Positions 1 through 6,460 are shown, counted from the stretch's first letter. The stretch is DNA of 24,974 nucleotides from CAZQYC01 sp964597495 (GCA_964597495.1 CAZQYC010000055.1:1-24974), one strand, 5' to 3'. Numbers and translations: made by a program. The notes: a model not told the origin generated them from the sequence alone.

Positions 1-2
1 GC

Positions 3-1103
3 GCATTTTGGTCCACGCTCGACGCCGACTCCGAAGGGCACGAAGGCAAGTTCTACGTGTGGCGTCCCGAAGAAGCGCGCGCGCTCTTAAGCGACGACGA
101 ATTTACGGTGTTCTCGCGCCGCTTCGGCTTGGATCGCGACGCGAACTTCGAGGGCACTTGGCACTTGCATGTCTATCGATCGGTCGACGACCTTGATCAA
201 GAAACGCGCATTGCCGCATCGGAGATCGAGCGTCTGCTACGCTCTTCTCGCGAAAAACTCCTGACCACGCGCAATGCACGCGTCTGGCCCGGTCGCGACG
301 AGAAAGTGCTGACGGCATGGAATGCGCTAGCTATCAAAGGACTCTCGATCGCCGCGCGCGCACTTAATAATGAGTCGCTAGCCTCCTCGGCGATGCAGGC
401 AACGGACTTCATTCGCAGCCGGCTTTGGCGCGACGGCCGGCTCCTTGCCGTCTATAAGGACGGACAGGCACGATTCGCCGCCTATCTTGATGACTACGCT
501 TTCCTCCTCGACGCATTGATCGAGTTGCTGCAAACGGAGTGGCGTACAAGCGATATGCAACTCGCCATCGACCTTGCCGATACGCTACTTGCCCATTTCA
601 GCGACGAGCATGCAGGCGGATTCTTCTTTACGGCGGATGACGCCGAACAGCTCATTCATCGCTCCAAGACATTCAGCGACGAGGCCGTGCCGGCCGGCAA
701 TGGCATCGCTGCAACGGCCCTGCATCGACTCGGCTTGATCCTTGGGAATACACGTTATCTCGAAGCGGCCGAACGGACATTACGCGCCTCCTGGTCCGCT
801 CTTCAGAAATATCCTTCGGGACACGCCACGCTGCTGGTCGCCTTAGAGGAAATGCTCTCGCCGCCACAAGTGATCGTCCTTCGCGGCCGCAAAGCCGACA
901 TCGGCGAGTGGCAGCGCGAACTCAACAAAGTGTACGCACCGCGCCGCATCGTGCTCGGCATTCCCGATAGCGAGTCGGACTTGCCCGAGGGAATTGCCGA
1001 TAAGAAAGCCGCTTCGGAAACGGTTGCCTACGTGTGTCGCGGCACGGTGTGCTCTGAACCGCTCAAGTCACTGGCTGCGGTGATTGCGGTGTCGAGGGAA
1101 TAA
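3..1103 (+). CDS. YyaL-type thioredoxin domain-containing protein (DUF255/SSP411 family), 5' partial
   Basis: Only the last 366 residues are present; the frame is open to the left edge, so the start lies outside the window. Family members are about 670-700 residues, with an N-terminal thioredoxin-like domain (missing here) followed by an alpha/alpha-barrel region like that of glycoside hydrolases. Visible family hallmarks are the opening DADSEGHEGKFYVW stretch, the block LLTTRNARVWPGRDEKVLTAWNAL (quoted in two pieces here: LLTTRNARVWPGRDE and KVLTAWNAL), DDYAFLLDALIELLQ, and AVPAGNGIAATALHRLG near the middle. The biochemical role of the family is not established; the human homologue is SPATA20. 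A composite palindromic repeat begins directly after the TAA stop. The family call is secure; the function is not. Confidence 0.9.
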   Translation, partial: AFWSTLDADSEGHEGKFYVWRPEEARALLSDDEFTVFSRRFGLDRDANFEGTWHLHVYRSVDDLDQETRIAASEIERLLRSSREKLLTTRNARVWPGRDEKVLTAWNALAIKGLSIAARALNNESLASSAMQATDFIRSRLWRDGRLLAVYKDGQARFAAYLDDYAFLLDALIELLQTEWRTSDMQLAIDLADTLLAHFSDEHAGGFFFTADDAEQLIHRSKTFSDEAVPAGNGIAATALHRLGLILGNTRYLEAAERTLRASWSALQKYPSGHATLLVALEEMLSPPQVIVLRGRKADIGEWQRELNKVYAPRRIVLGIPDSESDLPEGIADKKAASETVAYVCRGTVCSEPLKSLAAVIAVSRE

Positions 1104-1197
1104 TGCCCTCACCCGCGCTACGCGCAACCTCTCCCGCAACCGGGAGAGGTGTTCTTACTCCCTCTCCCGGTTGCGGGAGAGGATTGGGGTGAGGGCA
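1104..1197. repeat. Composite REP-like palindromic element (nested inverted repeats)
   Basis: Two 22-base hairpins lie at 1128-1149 and 1161-1182. Each has a perfect 9-bp stem CCTCTCCCG/CGGGAGAGG with a 4-base loop (CAAC and GTTG), and the two units are exact reverse complements of each other. They sit inside an outer 11-bp inverted repeat, TGCCCTCACCC at 1104-1114 and GGGTGAGGGCA at 1187-1197. The element can fold as two hairpins or one long cruciform. It starts directly after the stop codon of the YyaL-type gene and runs into the 3' end of the convergent HIT gene. Such GC-rich repeats are scattered in many proteobacterial genomes. No U-tract follows the stems, so it is not a classical intrinsic terminator, but it could limit read-through between the convergent genes. 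Confidence 0.9.
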
Positions 1198-1637
1198 ACG
1201 CCTTTCATCGACAGCGCTTCATAAAGCGCGCACCTCAACGCCCCGAACTCCGGCTCGTTGAACGACGGCGCCGCATTCCAATCGTAGGCCCAGGGATGCG
1301 CCGTTTTTTTCTCCTCGAGCTCGTCGACAAAGCGTGGGATGACGTGCGCGTGAAGCGCCGGCTCCACATTGCCGAACATGGCGTAGTTAATGCGTAACGC
1401 ACCTGTTGTCGCGAAGACGGCATCGCCCAATGCAGCCATGTCGCTTAAAAAGCGATCGCGCGCTGCTGGCTCCATCGCATTGAGATGCGGTACCACAGGG
1501 TCGGGCAACAATAAGGAATAGCCGCGCAAGAACTGCGAGTTGCCCATTACTGCCCAGCCCGACGACATACGAGCGATAAGCGCCGGGTAGTTTCCGGCAC
1601 GGCAGGCATCGACCATTTTGTGAATTGCGGTGGGCAT
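1155..1637 (-). CDS. HIT family protein (histidine-triad nucleotide hydrolase/transferase-like)
   Basis: 160 residues from the ATG at 1637; a TTG at 1649 would add four residues, and neither start has a convincing ribosome binding site. HIT-like features are INYAMFGN (83-90) followed by EPALHAHVIPRF (92-103), the usual position of the His-x-His-x-His-x-x triad. Here the triad reads A-L-H-A-H-V-I, so the first histidine is missing while the second and the catalytic third are kept. HIT proteins act on nucleotide phosphoramidates or dinucleoside polyphosphates in the cytoplasm. The last roughly 14 residues (VALTPILSRNRERE) are encoded inside the palindromic repeat, which supplies the stop codon. 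It lies downstream of the ceramidase-like gene on the same strand with a 57-base gap and converges on the YyaL-type gene. Confidence 0.8.
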   Translation of the reverse strand: MPTAIHKMVDACRAGNYPALIARMSSGWAVMGNSQFLRGYSLLLPDPVVPHLNAMEPAARDRFLSDMAALGDAVFATTGALRINYAMFGNVEPALHAHVIPRFVDELEEKKTAHPWAYDWNAAPSFNEPEFGALRCALYEALSMKGVALTPILSRNRERE

Positions 1638-1694
1638 GAGGATGGCCAAGGGCTAGGTTACCGGCAAGAGAGATACATGCTTCCTAAGCATTGG

Positions 1695-2489
1695 TTACCT
1701 CACTTTTCTATTCTGCAGTGCCACTACGAACGCATACATCCCGAGTGCCGCCGCAACGTGCTTCAGCGCGTGGCCGGACATTTGATTGCCCAGGATCGAA
1801 AAGATTTTCGTGTCGAATTCTTCGAACACTTTGGCCAGCGCGTAACCGCCGAACATTACCCACACATAGCCCTTACCGGTTAAGCGCGACGGAAACAGAA
1901 GCAGCGTCAGGGCGATAAATGCCAGCGATAAAAACTGAACGAGTCCATAGAGGCGTAAATCGCCGCGGCCGAGCCGCTCGGTGTAGTCCCAGTACCACAC
2001 CGAGAAAATGCCGACCACGATCAGGGGAATCAACACCGCCTTCGCCAGCCTCTCGTCGATATGTTCGCCGATCACGATCGACACGAACGCCATGAAAGCA
2101 ATCGACATCGGCAAACGATCCCAGGCCAGGGTGTCATTGCTCGGCGACCAGTGGTAGTAACCGGAACCGAAGCAGACCGCCGTAACGCCGGCGAAGAAAA
2201 CCCCATAAGCGAGATGGAGCGAAGGCAGCCCTCCGCTATAGCGTCTGCGTAACACGAGAATCAAACCGACAACGCCTACGACCAAGAAGGGAACATTCGA
2301 CATCACGTTCCAGAAATTAGGAATGCCCATAAAGGGTCGGGCGTCGGCGAACGAGTGATAGTCGAGGGGCTGCGCAATCGGCGGATAAAACCACACGCCG
2401 ATCACCGCCAGTAAACAAACGCTCGACAGAATGACGATCCTGACTCGTCTTGCGCCTATCATTTCGTGTGTCATCTCGACCCCGCTCAT
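1695..2489 (-). CDS. Ceramidase-like integral membrane hydrolase (CREST superfamily)
   Basis: 264 residues with about seven hydrophobic segments. It carries the conserved blocks of the alkaline ceramidase family (Pfam Ceramidase): DYHSFADARPFMGIPNFWNV near 43-62 and SNVPF at 64-68. The metal/catalytic set is complete: Ser109-x3-His113, Asp124 and His240-x3-His244. The spacing matches that recalled for human ACER3 (Ser77, His81, Asp92, His217, His221), including the 11-residue His-to-Asp step. Members hydrolyse the amide bond of ceramides or related lipids with a zinc ion inside the membrane. The substrate here is unknown. A start at Met6 (2474) is possible because GGGG lies just before it. 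The gene is 80 bases downstream of the DUF486 gene on the same strand. Confidence 0.85.
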   Translation of the reverse strand: MSGVEMTHEMIGARRVRIVILSSVCLLAVIGVWFYPPIAQPLDYHSFADARPFMGIPNFWNVMSNVPFLVVGVVGLILVLRRRYSGGLPSLHLAYGVFFAGVTAVCFGSGYYHWSPSNDTLAWDRLPMSIAFMAFVSIVIGEHIDERLAKAVLIPLIVVGIFSVWYWDYTERLGRGDLRLYGLVQFLSLAFIALTLLLFPSRLTGKGYVWVMFGGYALAKVFEEFDTKIFSILGNQMSGHALKHVAAALGMYAFVVALQNRKVR

Positions 2490-2569
2490 TACGCGTCACC
2501 CATCGCCTGCGCTTAGCTATTGTTGAAAAAATCCGTTCTGACTAGTGGCTAGTGGCAATAAAGTCCCAC

Positions 2570-2911
2570 TCATTTCCTAAAAATAAAATAGACCGCCCCC
2601 ATCATGCAAAGCGCGGCCCATAGATAGTCGAGTTTCAGCGGCTGGCGCATGTAGAACACGACGAACGGAACGAACACCGTCAGCGTAATGACTTCTTGAA
2701 GGATCTTAAGCTGCGGCAAACTGAGCGCCGTATACCCGATGCGATTAGCCGGAACTTGAAGCAGATACTCGAATAAGGCAATGCCCCAACTTACGAGCGC
2801 GGCGACGTACCAGGGTTTGGCAGTCAGGCTTTTTAGATGCGCATACCAGGCAAACGTCATGAAGACGTTGGAGAGCGTCAATAGAATAACGGTACGGACG
2901 GTCGCGGACAT
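2570..2911 (-). CDS. DUF486 (DMT-superfamily-like) small membrane protein
   Basis: 113 residues with four predicted transmembrane helices, matching the DUF486 family in length and sequence (for example LTLSNVFMTFAWYAHLK near the N-terminus and the C-terminal AVYFIFRK). The ATG at 2911 is preferred over an in-frame ATG at 2998 because GAAAGG lies a suitable distance upstream and because the longer form adds 29 polar residues unlike the family. The family resembles half-size drug/metabolite transporters, but no substrate is established. It is divergent from the S46 peptidase gene, with 64 bases between the two starts, so the two promoters must share that interval. It may be cotranscribed with the ceramidase-like gene downstream. 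Confidence 0.85.
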   Translation of the reverse strand: MSATVRTVILLTLSNVFMTFAWYAHLKSLTAKPWYVAALVSWGIALFEYLLQVPANRIGYTALSLPQLKILQEVITLTVFVPFVVFYMRQPLKLDYLWAALCMMGAVYFIFRK

Positions 2912-2975
2912 AGGCGCCCTTTCTTGTTGGTTCCGATTACTATAGCGCATCGACCATACAGCCAGCCTCTCATAC

Positions 2976-5063
2976 ATGCCAGTCACTCGCTTCCACATTG
3001 CGTGCGTCTCATTGCTTGTCGCAGCAATCGCTCCACTCAGTCATGCCGACGAGGGCATGTGGACCTTCGATCACTTCCCAAGCGACAAGGTCAAGTCGCG
3101 CTACGGCGTCGTCATCGATTCCGCCTGGCTCGAGAAGGTTCGGTTGGCGACCGTTCGGCTTTCCAATTGCACGGGGTCATTTGTTTCCGCCAACGGACTG
3201 GTGCTCACTAACCATCACTGCGCCGCCGCCTGCTTGGATGAGCTATCCACACCCGAGCACAGTCTCCTCGCGGAAGGGTTCGTCGCACGCACTCACGATG
3301 ACGAACGCAAATGCCCGCGACAAATCGCCGACGTGCTGATCGAGAGCGAGAACGTTACGGCGCAGATAAATGCCGCCATTAAAGGACTCAATGCCCTGAC
3401 GGCCAATGACGCCCGGCGCAAAGCATCGACCTCGCTCGAAGAACAGTGCGAAGCCGCTAGTCGGCGAAACGGCATGCCTCTCAAATGCGAAGCGGTCACG
3501 CTGTACGGCGGCGGCCAATACTTTCTCTATAAGTACAAACGTTACACCGATTTGCGCCTGGTATTTGCTCCGGAGTCGGCCATCGCCGCGTTCGGCGGCG
3601 ACCCCGACAACTTTCAATTTCCGCGCTGGTGTTTGGACATGTCGGTATTGCGTGTCTATGAGAACGACCGACCGATCAATCCACAGGCTTTCCTGCGCGT
3701 TAACTTCAACGGCGCGCAACCCGACGAACTTGTTTTCGTGCCGGGACATCCCGGCAGCACGCAGCGGTCGATGACCGTCGATCAACTGATCGATCGGCGC
3801 AACGCCTTGCCGGCAACGTTACTGCGCTCGAGCGAACTGCGTGGGCGCTATCTTCAATTTGCAAAGCTTGGAACGGAACAGAACCGCATCGTTCAAGAAC
3901 GGCTCCAGACGCTCGAGAATGGAATCAAAGTGCGCCGCAAACAGCTCGATGCGTTGCTCGACGAACGGATGATGGCGGCGAAGCGCAAGGAAGAAGCGAT
4001 ATTTCGGTCTCTGGTGGCCAAGCGTAGAAAGCTCGCCATCCAAACCGGCTCGGCGTGGGACGACATCGAGCACGCAGATCGAATCGGTGCCGCGCTCGAA
4101 CTTCCCTATTCGCAGCTCGAAGGCGCCCTGGGTTTTCAGAGCCAGCTCTTCGGCTACGCACGCACTCTGGCACGCGGTGCCGTAGAACGAGCTAAACCGA
4201 ATACCGAGCGGCTAAAAGAATTTGCCGACGCTCGTCTACTGCGAATCGAACAACAACTGCAAGCTGCCACGCCGGTGTACGCCGACTTGGAAACGCTGAC
4301 GCTTTCATTCTCGCTCGAAAGGATGCGCGAGTTACTTGGACCGGATCACGAGATCGTACGCATGCTGCTGTCGAAGGACTCTCCCGATTCGCTGGCGGCG
4401 CGATTGGTCGGCGGCTCCAAGCTCAGTGACCCCAACGTCCGCATGGCGCTCTGGCAAGGAGGCGCAGCGGCCATCGAGGCCAGCAACGACCCGATGATTC
4501 AGCTCGCCCGCTCCATCGATGACGACGCGCGCGTGATTCGAAAACAAGTCGAAGATCAGGTCGAAGCACCCGTTCGCGCGGCAACCGAGCGTATCGCCGC
4601 GGCGCGCTTTGCAATTTACGGAACGAACCTCTATCCGGATGCGACGTTTACGTTGCGGTTGAACTACGGGACCGTGCGTGGATGGAAAGAAGGAATCGAG
4701 AGCGTCGCTCCGCTTACCCGACTGTCGCGCCTTTTTGAACGAGCTACCGGCACCGACCCATTTCGGCTGCCGGAGAGATGGGCCGCAGCCAAAGACCAGC
4801 TCGATCCGGAAACGCCGTTCAACATGGCGACCACCAACGACATTATCGGCGGAAATTCCGGCAGCGCACTGGTCAATGCAAAAGGCGAACTGGTGGGCCT
4901 GATATTCGATGGCAACGTTCACGCCATCGGCGGCGCACTCTGGTACGACAGCGAGAAAAACCGAGCCGTCGCCGTTCACCCGGCGATTATCCAAGTCGCG
5001 CTCGAGCAGGTATACCGAGCCGACAAACTGGCGAAAGAACTGCGCGGCGAGGCGGTGGAGTGA
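2976..5063 (+). CDS. S46 family dipeptidyl peptidase (DPP7/DPP11-type), exported
   Basis: 695 residues, a normal length for S46. A Sec signal peptide is visible (MPVTRFHIACVSLLVAAIAP, cleavage likely after SHA at 24), followed by the family start DEGMW. The catalytic triad can be assigned: His81 in TNHHC, Asp221 in CLDMS just after DNFQFPRW, and Ser628 in GGNSGSA. S46 enzymes remove dipeptides from the N-terminus of peptides in the periplasm. Gly646, 18 residues after the catalytic Ser in LIFDGN, falls where DPP11 has the Arg that selects Asp/Glu at P1; Gly is the DPP7-type residue, suggesting a preference for hydrophobic P1 residues. A central charged helical region (about 310-400) fits the alpha-helical lid. 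The ATG is chosen because it starts the signal peptide; no strong Shine-Dalgarno sequence is seen. Confidence 0.93.
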   Translation: MPVTRFHIACVSLLVAAIAPLSHADEGMWTFDHFPSDKVKSRYGVVIDSAWLEKVRLATVRLSNCTGSFVSANGLVLTNHHCAAACLDELSTPEHSLLAEGFVARTHDDERKCPRQIADVLIESENVTAQINAAIKGLNALTANDARRKASTSLEEQCEAASRRNGMPLKCEAVTLYGGGQYFLYKYKRYTDLRLVFAPESAIAAFGGDPDNFQFPRWCLDMSVLRVYENDRPINPQAFLRVNFNGAQPDELVFVPGHPGSTQRSMTVDQLIDRRNALPATLLRSSELRGRYLQFAKLGTEQNRIVQERLQTLENGIKVRRKQLDALLDERMMAAKRKEEAIFRSLVAKRRKLAIQTGSAWDDIEHADRIGAALELPYSQLEGALGFQSQLFGYARTLARGAVERAKPNTERLKEFADARLLRIEQQLQAATPVYADLETLTLSFSLERMRELLGPDHEIVRMLLSKDSPDSLAARLVGGSKLSDPNVRMALWQGGAAAIEASNDPMIQLARSIDDDARVIRKQVEDQVEAPVRAATERIAAARFAIYGTNLYPDATFTLRLNYGTVRGWKEGIESVAPLTRLSRLFERATGTDPFRLPERWAAAKDQLDPETPFNMATTNDIIGGNSGSALVNAKGELVGLIFDGNVHAIGGALWYDSEKNRAVAVHPAIIQVALEQVYRADKLAKELRGEAVE

Positions 5064-5383
5064 TTTTCCAGCCGAGGAAATAACTACGCCGAGTTCATCC
5101 GAACCCTTCGAAGAAGCTCCTCGATCCGCTCAATCCGACCGTTCGATCCGATAATCGAACGTAGTCACTCGAGAATGATCTTTTAATGTCCTCTCGGCGG
5201 CTCGTATCGATGCCGCGCGGCCTCGCGCGAATCGCGGCCGCGTCGCTGCGCCATGCAAACGGAACCTTCTTCGATCGTTCACGTTATCCCTTTGCGACGG
5301 ACACCTTCTCATCGACGTATCTTTTCGACGACACCTGTGAGAATTCGCTTACAGTAAGTTCGCAACAACGCGTCTTTTTGATT
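5064..5383 (+). other. Intergenic region before nepR-like gene
   Basis: 320 bases without a supported gene. It contains a perfect 8-bp inverted repeat with a 6-base loop, CGTTCGAT at 5140-5147 and ATCGAACG at 5154-5161. It has no U-tract, so a terminator role for the peptidase gene is uncertain. It also contains the GGAAC-N16-CGTT promoter at 5261-5285. An open frame that runs from 5186 into the nepR-like gene would start upstream of this promoter; its first 66 residues do not resemble NepR and are taken as non-coding. Confidence 0.6.
5261..5285 (+). promoter_or_regulatory. EcfG-type (general stress response) promoter upstream of nepR-ecfG
   Basis: GGAAC at 5261-5265, 16 bases of spacer, then CGTT at 5282-5285. 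This is an exact match to the published consensus for alphaproteobacterial EcfG sigma factors (GGAAC-N16/17-CGTT). It lies 98 bases before the nepR-like ATG and upstream of an EcfG-type sigma gene, as expected for autoregulation. Transcription would start near 5291-5295, leaving a leader of about 90 bases. Confidence 0.75.
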
Positions 5384-5560
5384 ATGCGCGATATCTATTA
5401 CATAGACGCCGTGGTCGATGTCGAAACCGAACCGTTGCCGGTCTGGCTCGAAGATCGATTGAAGCAGTTGTTCGGCAACCTAAGTAGCGAACCGCTTCCA
5501 CAAAGTTTTTTCCGGCTCTTGCGACAGCTTGAAGACGACGACGAGTCGCCGAAGCGGTAA
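5384..5560 (+). CDS. nepR: NepR-like anti-sigma factor
   Basis: 58 residues, the usual size for NepR. The core is PLPVWLEDRLKQLFGNLSSE (18-37), then PLPQSFFRLLRQLE (37-50). This matches the two-helix NepR pattern in which an amphipathic helix is followed by EP[VL]P-x2-F-x2-LL-x2-L[ED]. NepR binds and holds the EcfG sigma factor and is titrated away by phosphorylated PhyR under stress. The gene sits 58 bases upstream of an EcfG-type sigma gene, the canonical order. The ATG at 5384 is chosen because it gives the family length and lies downstream of the predicted transcription start; no clear ribosome binding site is seen. No phyR or sensor kinase gene is in the window. The identity rests on a short motif plus context. 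Confidence 0.75.
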   Translation: MRDIYYIDAVVDVETEPLPVWLEDRLKQLFGNLSSEPLPQSFFRLLRQLEDDDESPKR

Positions 5561-5618
5561 GCGCCGTTTTGTCCGGCCCGCCTTCGTTATGAACTCGGTT
5601 TGGAATTGGGAGCGTCCA

Positions 5619-6185
5619 ATGACATCGTCCAGCTTTCTGCAAGAAATGACCTCGCTGATTCCCACGCTGCGCGCTTTCGGTCGGTCGCTTTGCATGGACG
5701 CCACACTGGCGGACGATCTGGCGCAGGAAACCATGTTGAAAGCTTGGAGTCACCGCGACCACTTCCAGCCCGGCAGTAATATGAAAGCCTGGCTGCTGAC
5801 CATCCTGCGCAATCAGTATTACTCGGAACTTCGCTGCCGTAAGTTCGAAGTGGAAGATCCGGACGATGCTTATGCCGCCGGCATGGCCGTGCAACCGGAA
5901 CATGAAGTCGAACTCGAATTAGCCGACCTCGTACGCGCGCTGCATACGTTGACCGACGAGCGCCGCGAAGCTCTCTTGCTTGTCTGCGCGAACGGCCTGT
6001 CCTATAAACAAGCGGCGGAGATTTGTCAGTGCGCAGTGGGGACGATCAAGAGCCGCATCGCGCGCGCACGCGATCATCTGGTCGAACTGCTCGGTCGAAA
6101 CGATGACGCAACGGCTTGCCCGCTTCCCGTGCAAGCAAGCCGGTCTTCGACCGAGAGTTCGCGTCGCCCGCTCGCCAGAGCATGA
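5619..6185 (+). CDS. ecfG: EcfG-type ECF sigma factor (general stress response)
   Basis: 188 residues. Region sigma2 covers about 10-75, with DDLAQETMLKAW at 32-43 and the core/-10 recognition part PGSNMKAWLLTILRNQYYS at 51-69. Region sigma4 covers about 103-158, with LTDERREALLLVCANGLSY (111-129), QAAEICQCAVGTIKSRIARA (131-150) and a helix-turn-helix. The sigma4 pattern REALLLV-x-A-x-G-x-SY-x2-AA-x3-CAVGT-x-KSR is typical of EcfG (ECF15). The ATG at 5619 is supported by GGGAG at 5608-5612, six bases upstream; an in-frame ATG at 5589 lacks such a site. The NepR-like gene lies directly upstream. The roughly 30-residue polar C-terminal tail (PLPVQASRSSTESSRRPLAR) goes beyond sigma4 and is unusual. 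It would direct RNA polymerase to GGAAC/CGTT promoters. Confidence 0.88.
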   Translation: MTSSSFLQEMTSLIPTLRAFGRSLCMDATLADDLAQETMLKAWSHRDHFQPGSNMKAWLLTILRNQYYSELRCRKFEVEDPDDAYAAGMAVQPEHEVELELADLVRALHTLTDERREALLLVCANGLSYKQAAEICQCAVGTIKSRIARARDHLVELLGRNDDATACPLPVQASRSSTESSRRPLARA

Positions 6186-6272
6186 CTTGCGTCAAGCGCA
6201 CACGCCGCTTCGTGCTTCTTCCGTATTTTTCCATTTTCATTGGAAATTTCGCCAGTAATTTTTTCGTGGCCT

Positions 6273-6318
6273 GCATTGGAAAACACTTCTGAGCGACGAA
6301 AGAAATGTTTTCCCATGC
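6273..6318. repeat. Long imperfect inverted repeat (possible operator or RNA hairpin)
   Basis: Arms 6273-6290 and 6301-6318 pair over 18 positions with two mismatches around a 10-base loop. The core GGAAAACA/TGTTTTCC is perfect. No T-run follows on either strand, so it does not look like an intrinsic terminator. Its left arm contains one of the CATTGGAAA motifs. It may be a protein binding site for control of the downstream operon, or a structure at the end of the sigma factor mRNA. Confidence 0.6.
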
Positions 6319-6395
6319 ATACCACCCGCGCAATTCTTGAAATCAAGCGGACGATTCCGACGATAAAAATCCGCTTTTTGACTAACTGCGCGCGA

Positions 6396-6420
6396 GGAAC
6401 TTTCAAACGACACGTCTGTT
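6396..6420 (+). promoter_or_regulatory. Candidate EcfG-type promoter of the exopolysaccharide operon
   Basis: GGAAC at 6396-6400, a 16-base spacer, then TGTT at 6417-6420. This differs by one base from the CGTT -10 element of the EcfG consensus and keeps the same spacer length as the exact match upstream of the nepR-like gene. It ends 40 bases before the ATG of the first exopolysaccharide gene, a plausible promoter position. It would place the operon under the stress sigma factor encoded just upstream. With one mismatch, chance occurrence cannot be excluded. Confidence 0.45.
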
Positions 6421-6460
6421 TAACTAGTCAATTCGCTGTCACACCGCCGTCACATTTTCT

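Larger units (their letters stand above)
6186..6460 (+). other. Regulatory intergenic region before the exopolysaccharide operon
   Basis: 275 bases without a supported gene, visibly more AT-rich than the flanking coding DNA. It holds repeated CATTGGAAA-type motifs (plus-strand copies at 6238-6246 and 6274-6282, inverted partial copies at 6228-6235 and 6309-6317). It also holds a long imperfect inverted repeat at 6273-6318 and an EcfG-like promoter match at 6396-6420. No convincing sigma-70 promoter stood out; TTGAAA at 6337 with GATAAA at 6362 has an overly long 19-base spacer. Confidence 0.6.

Noticed and set aside
1128..1182. CRISPR-like repeat array
   Set aside because: Only two units, which are palindromic and reverse-complementary to each other with an 11-base separation; this is a REP-like element.
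1677..1691. Hairpin ATGCTT-CCT-AAGCAT after the ceramidase-like gene as a terminator
   Set aside because: Only six base pairs, AT-rich, and no T-run on either side; also the downstream HIT gene is on the same strand.
2909..2934. GGAAC on the minus strand in front of the DUF486 gene
   Set aside because: No CGTT-like element at 16 or 17 bases; the positions read CTAT and TATG.
3870..3893. GGAAC-N15-CGTT inside the S46 peptidase gene
   Set aside because: The spacer is one base short of the consensus and the match is internal to a coding region with no gene start nearby.
4332..4994. 220-residue open frame on the minus strand
   Set aside because: Antisense to the motif-bearing S46 peptidase (GNSGSA lies in this stretch); no recognisable domain.
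5186..5383. N-terminal extension of the NepR-like protein (start at 5186)
   Set aside because: It would place the start upstream of the GGAAC-N16-CGTT promoter, and the extra 66 residues have no NepR-like features; the 58-residue form fits the family.
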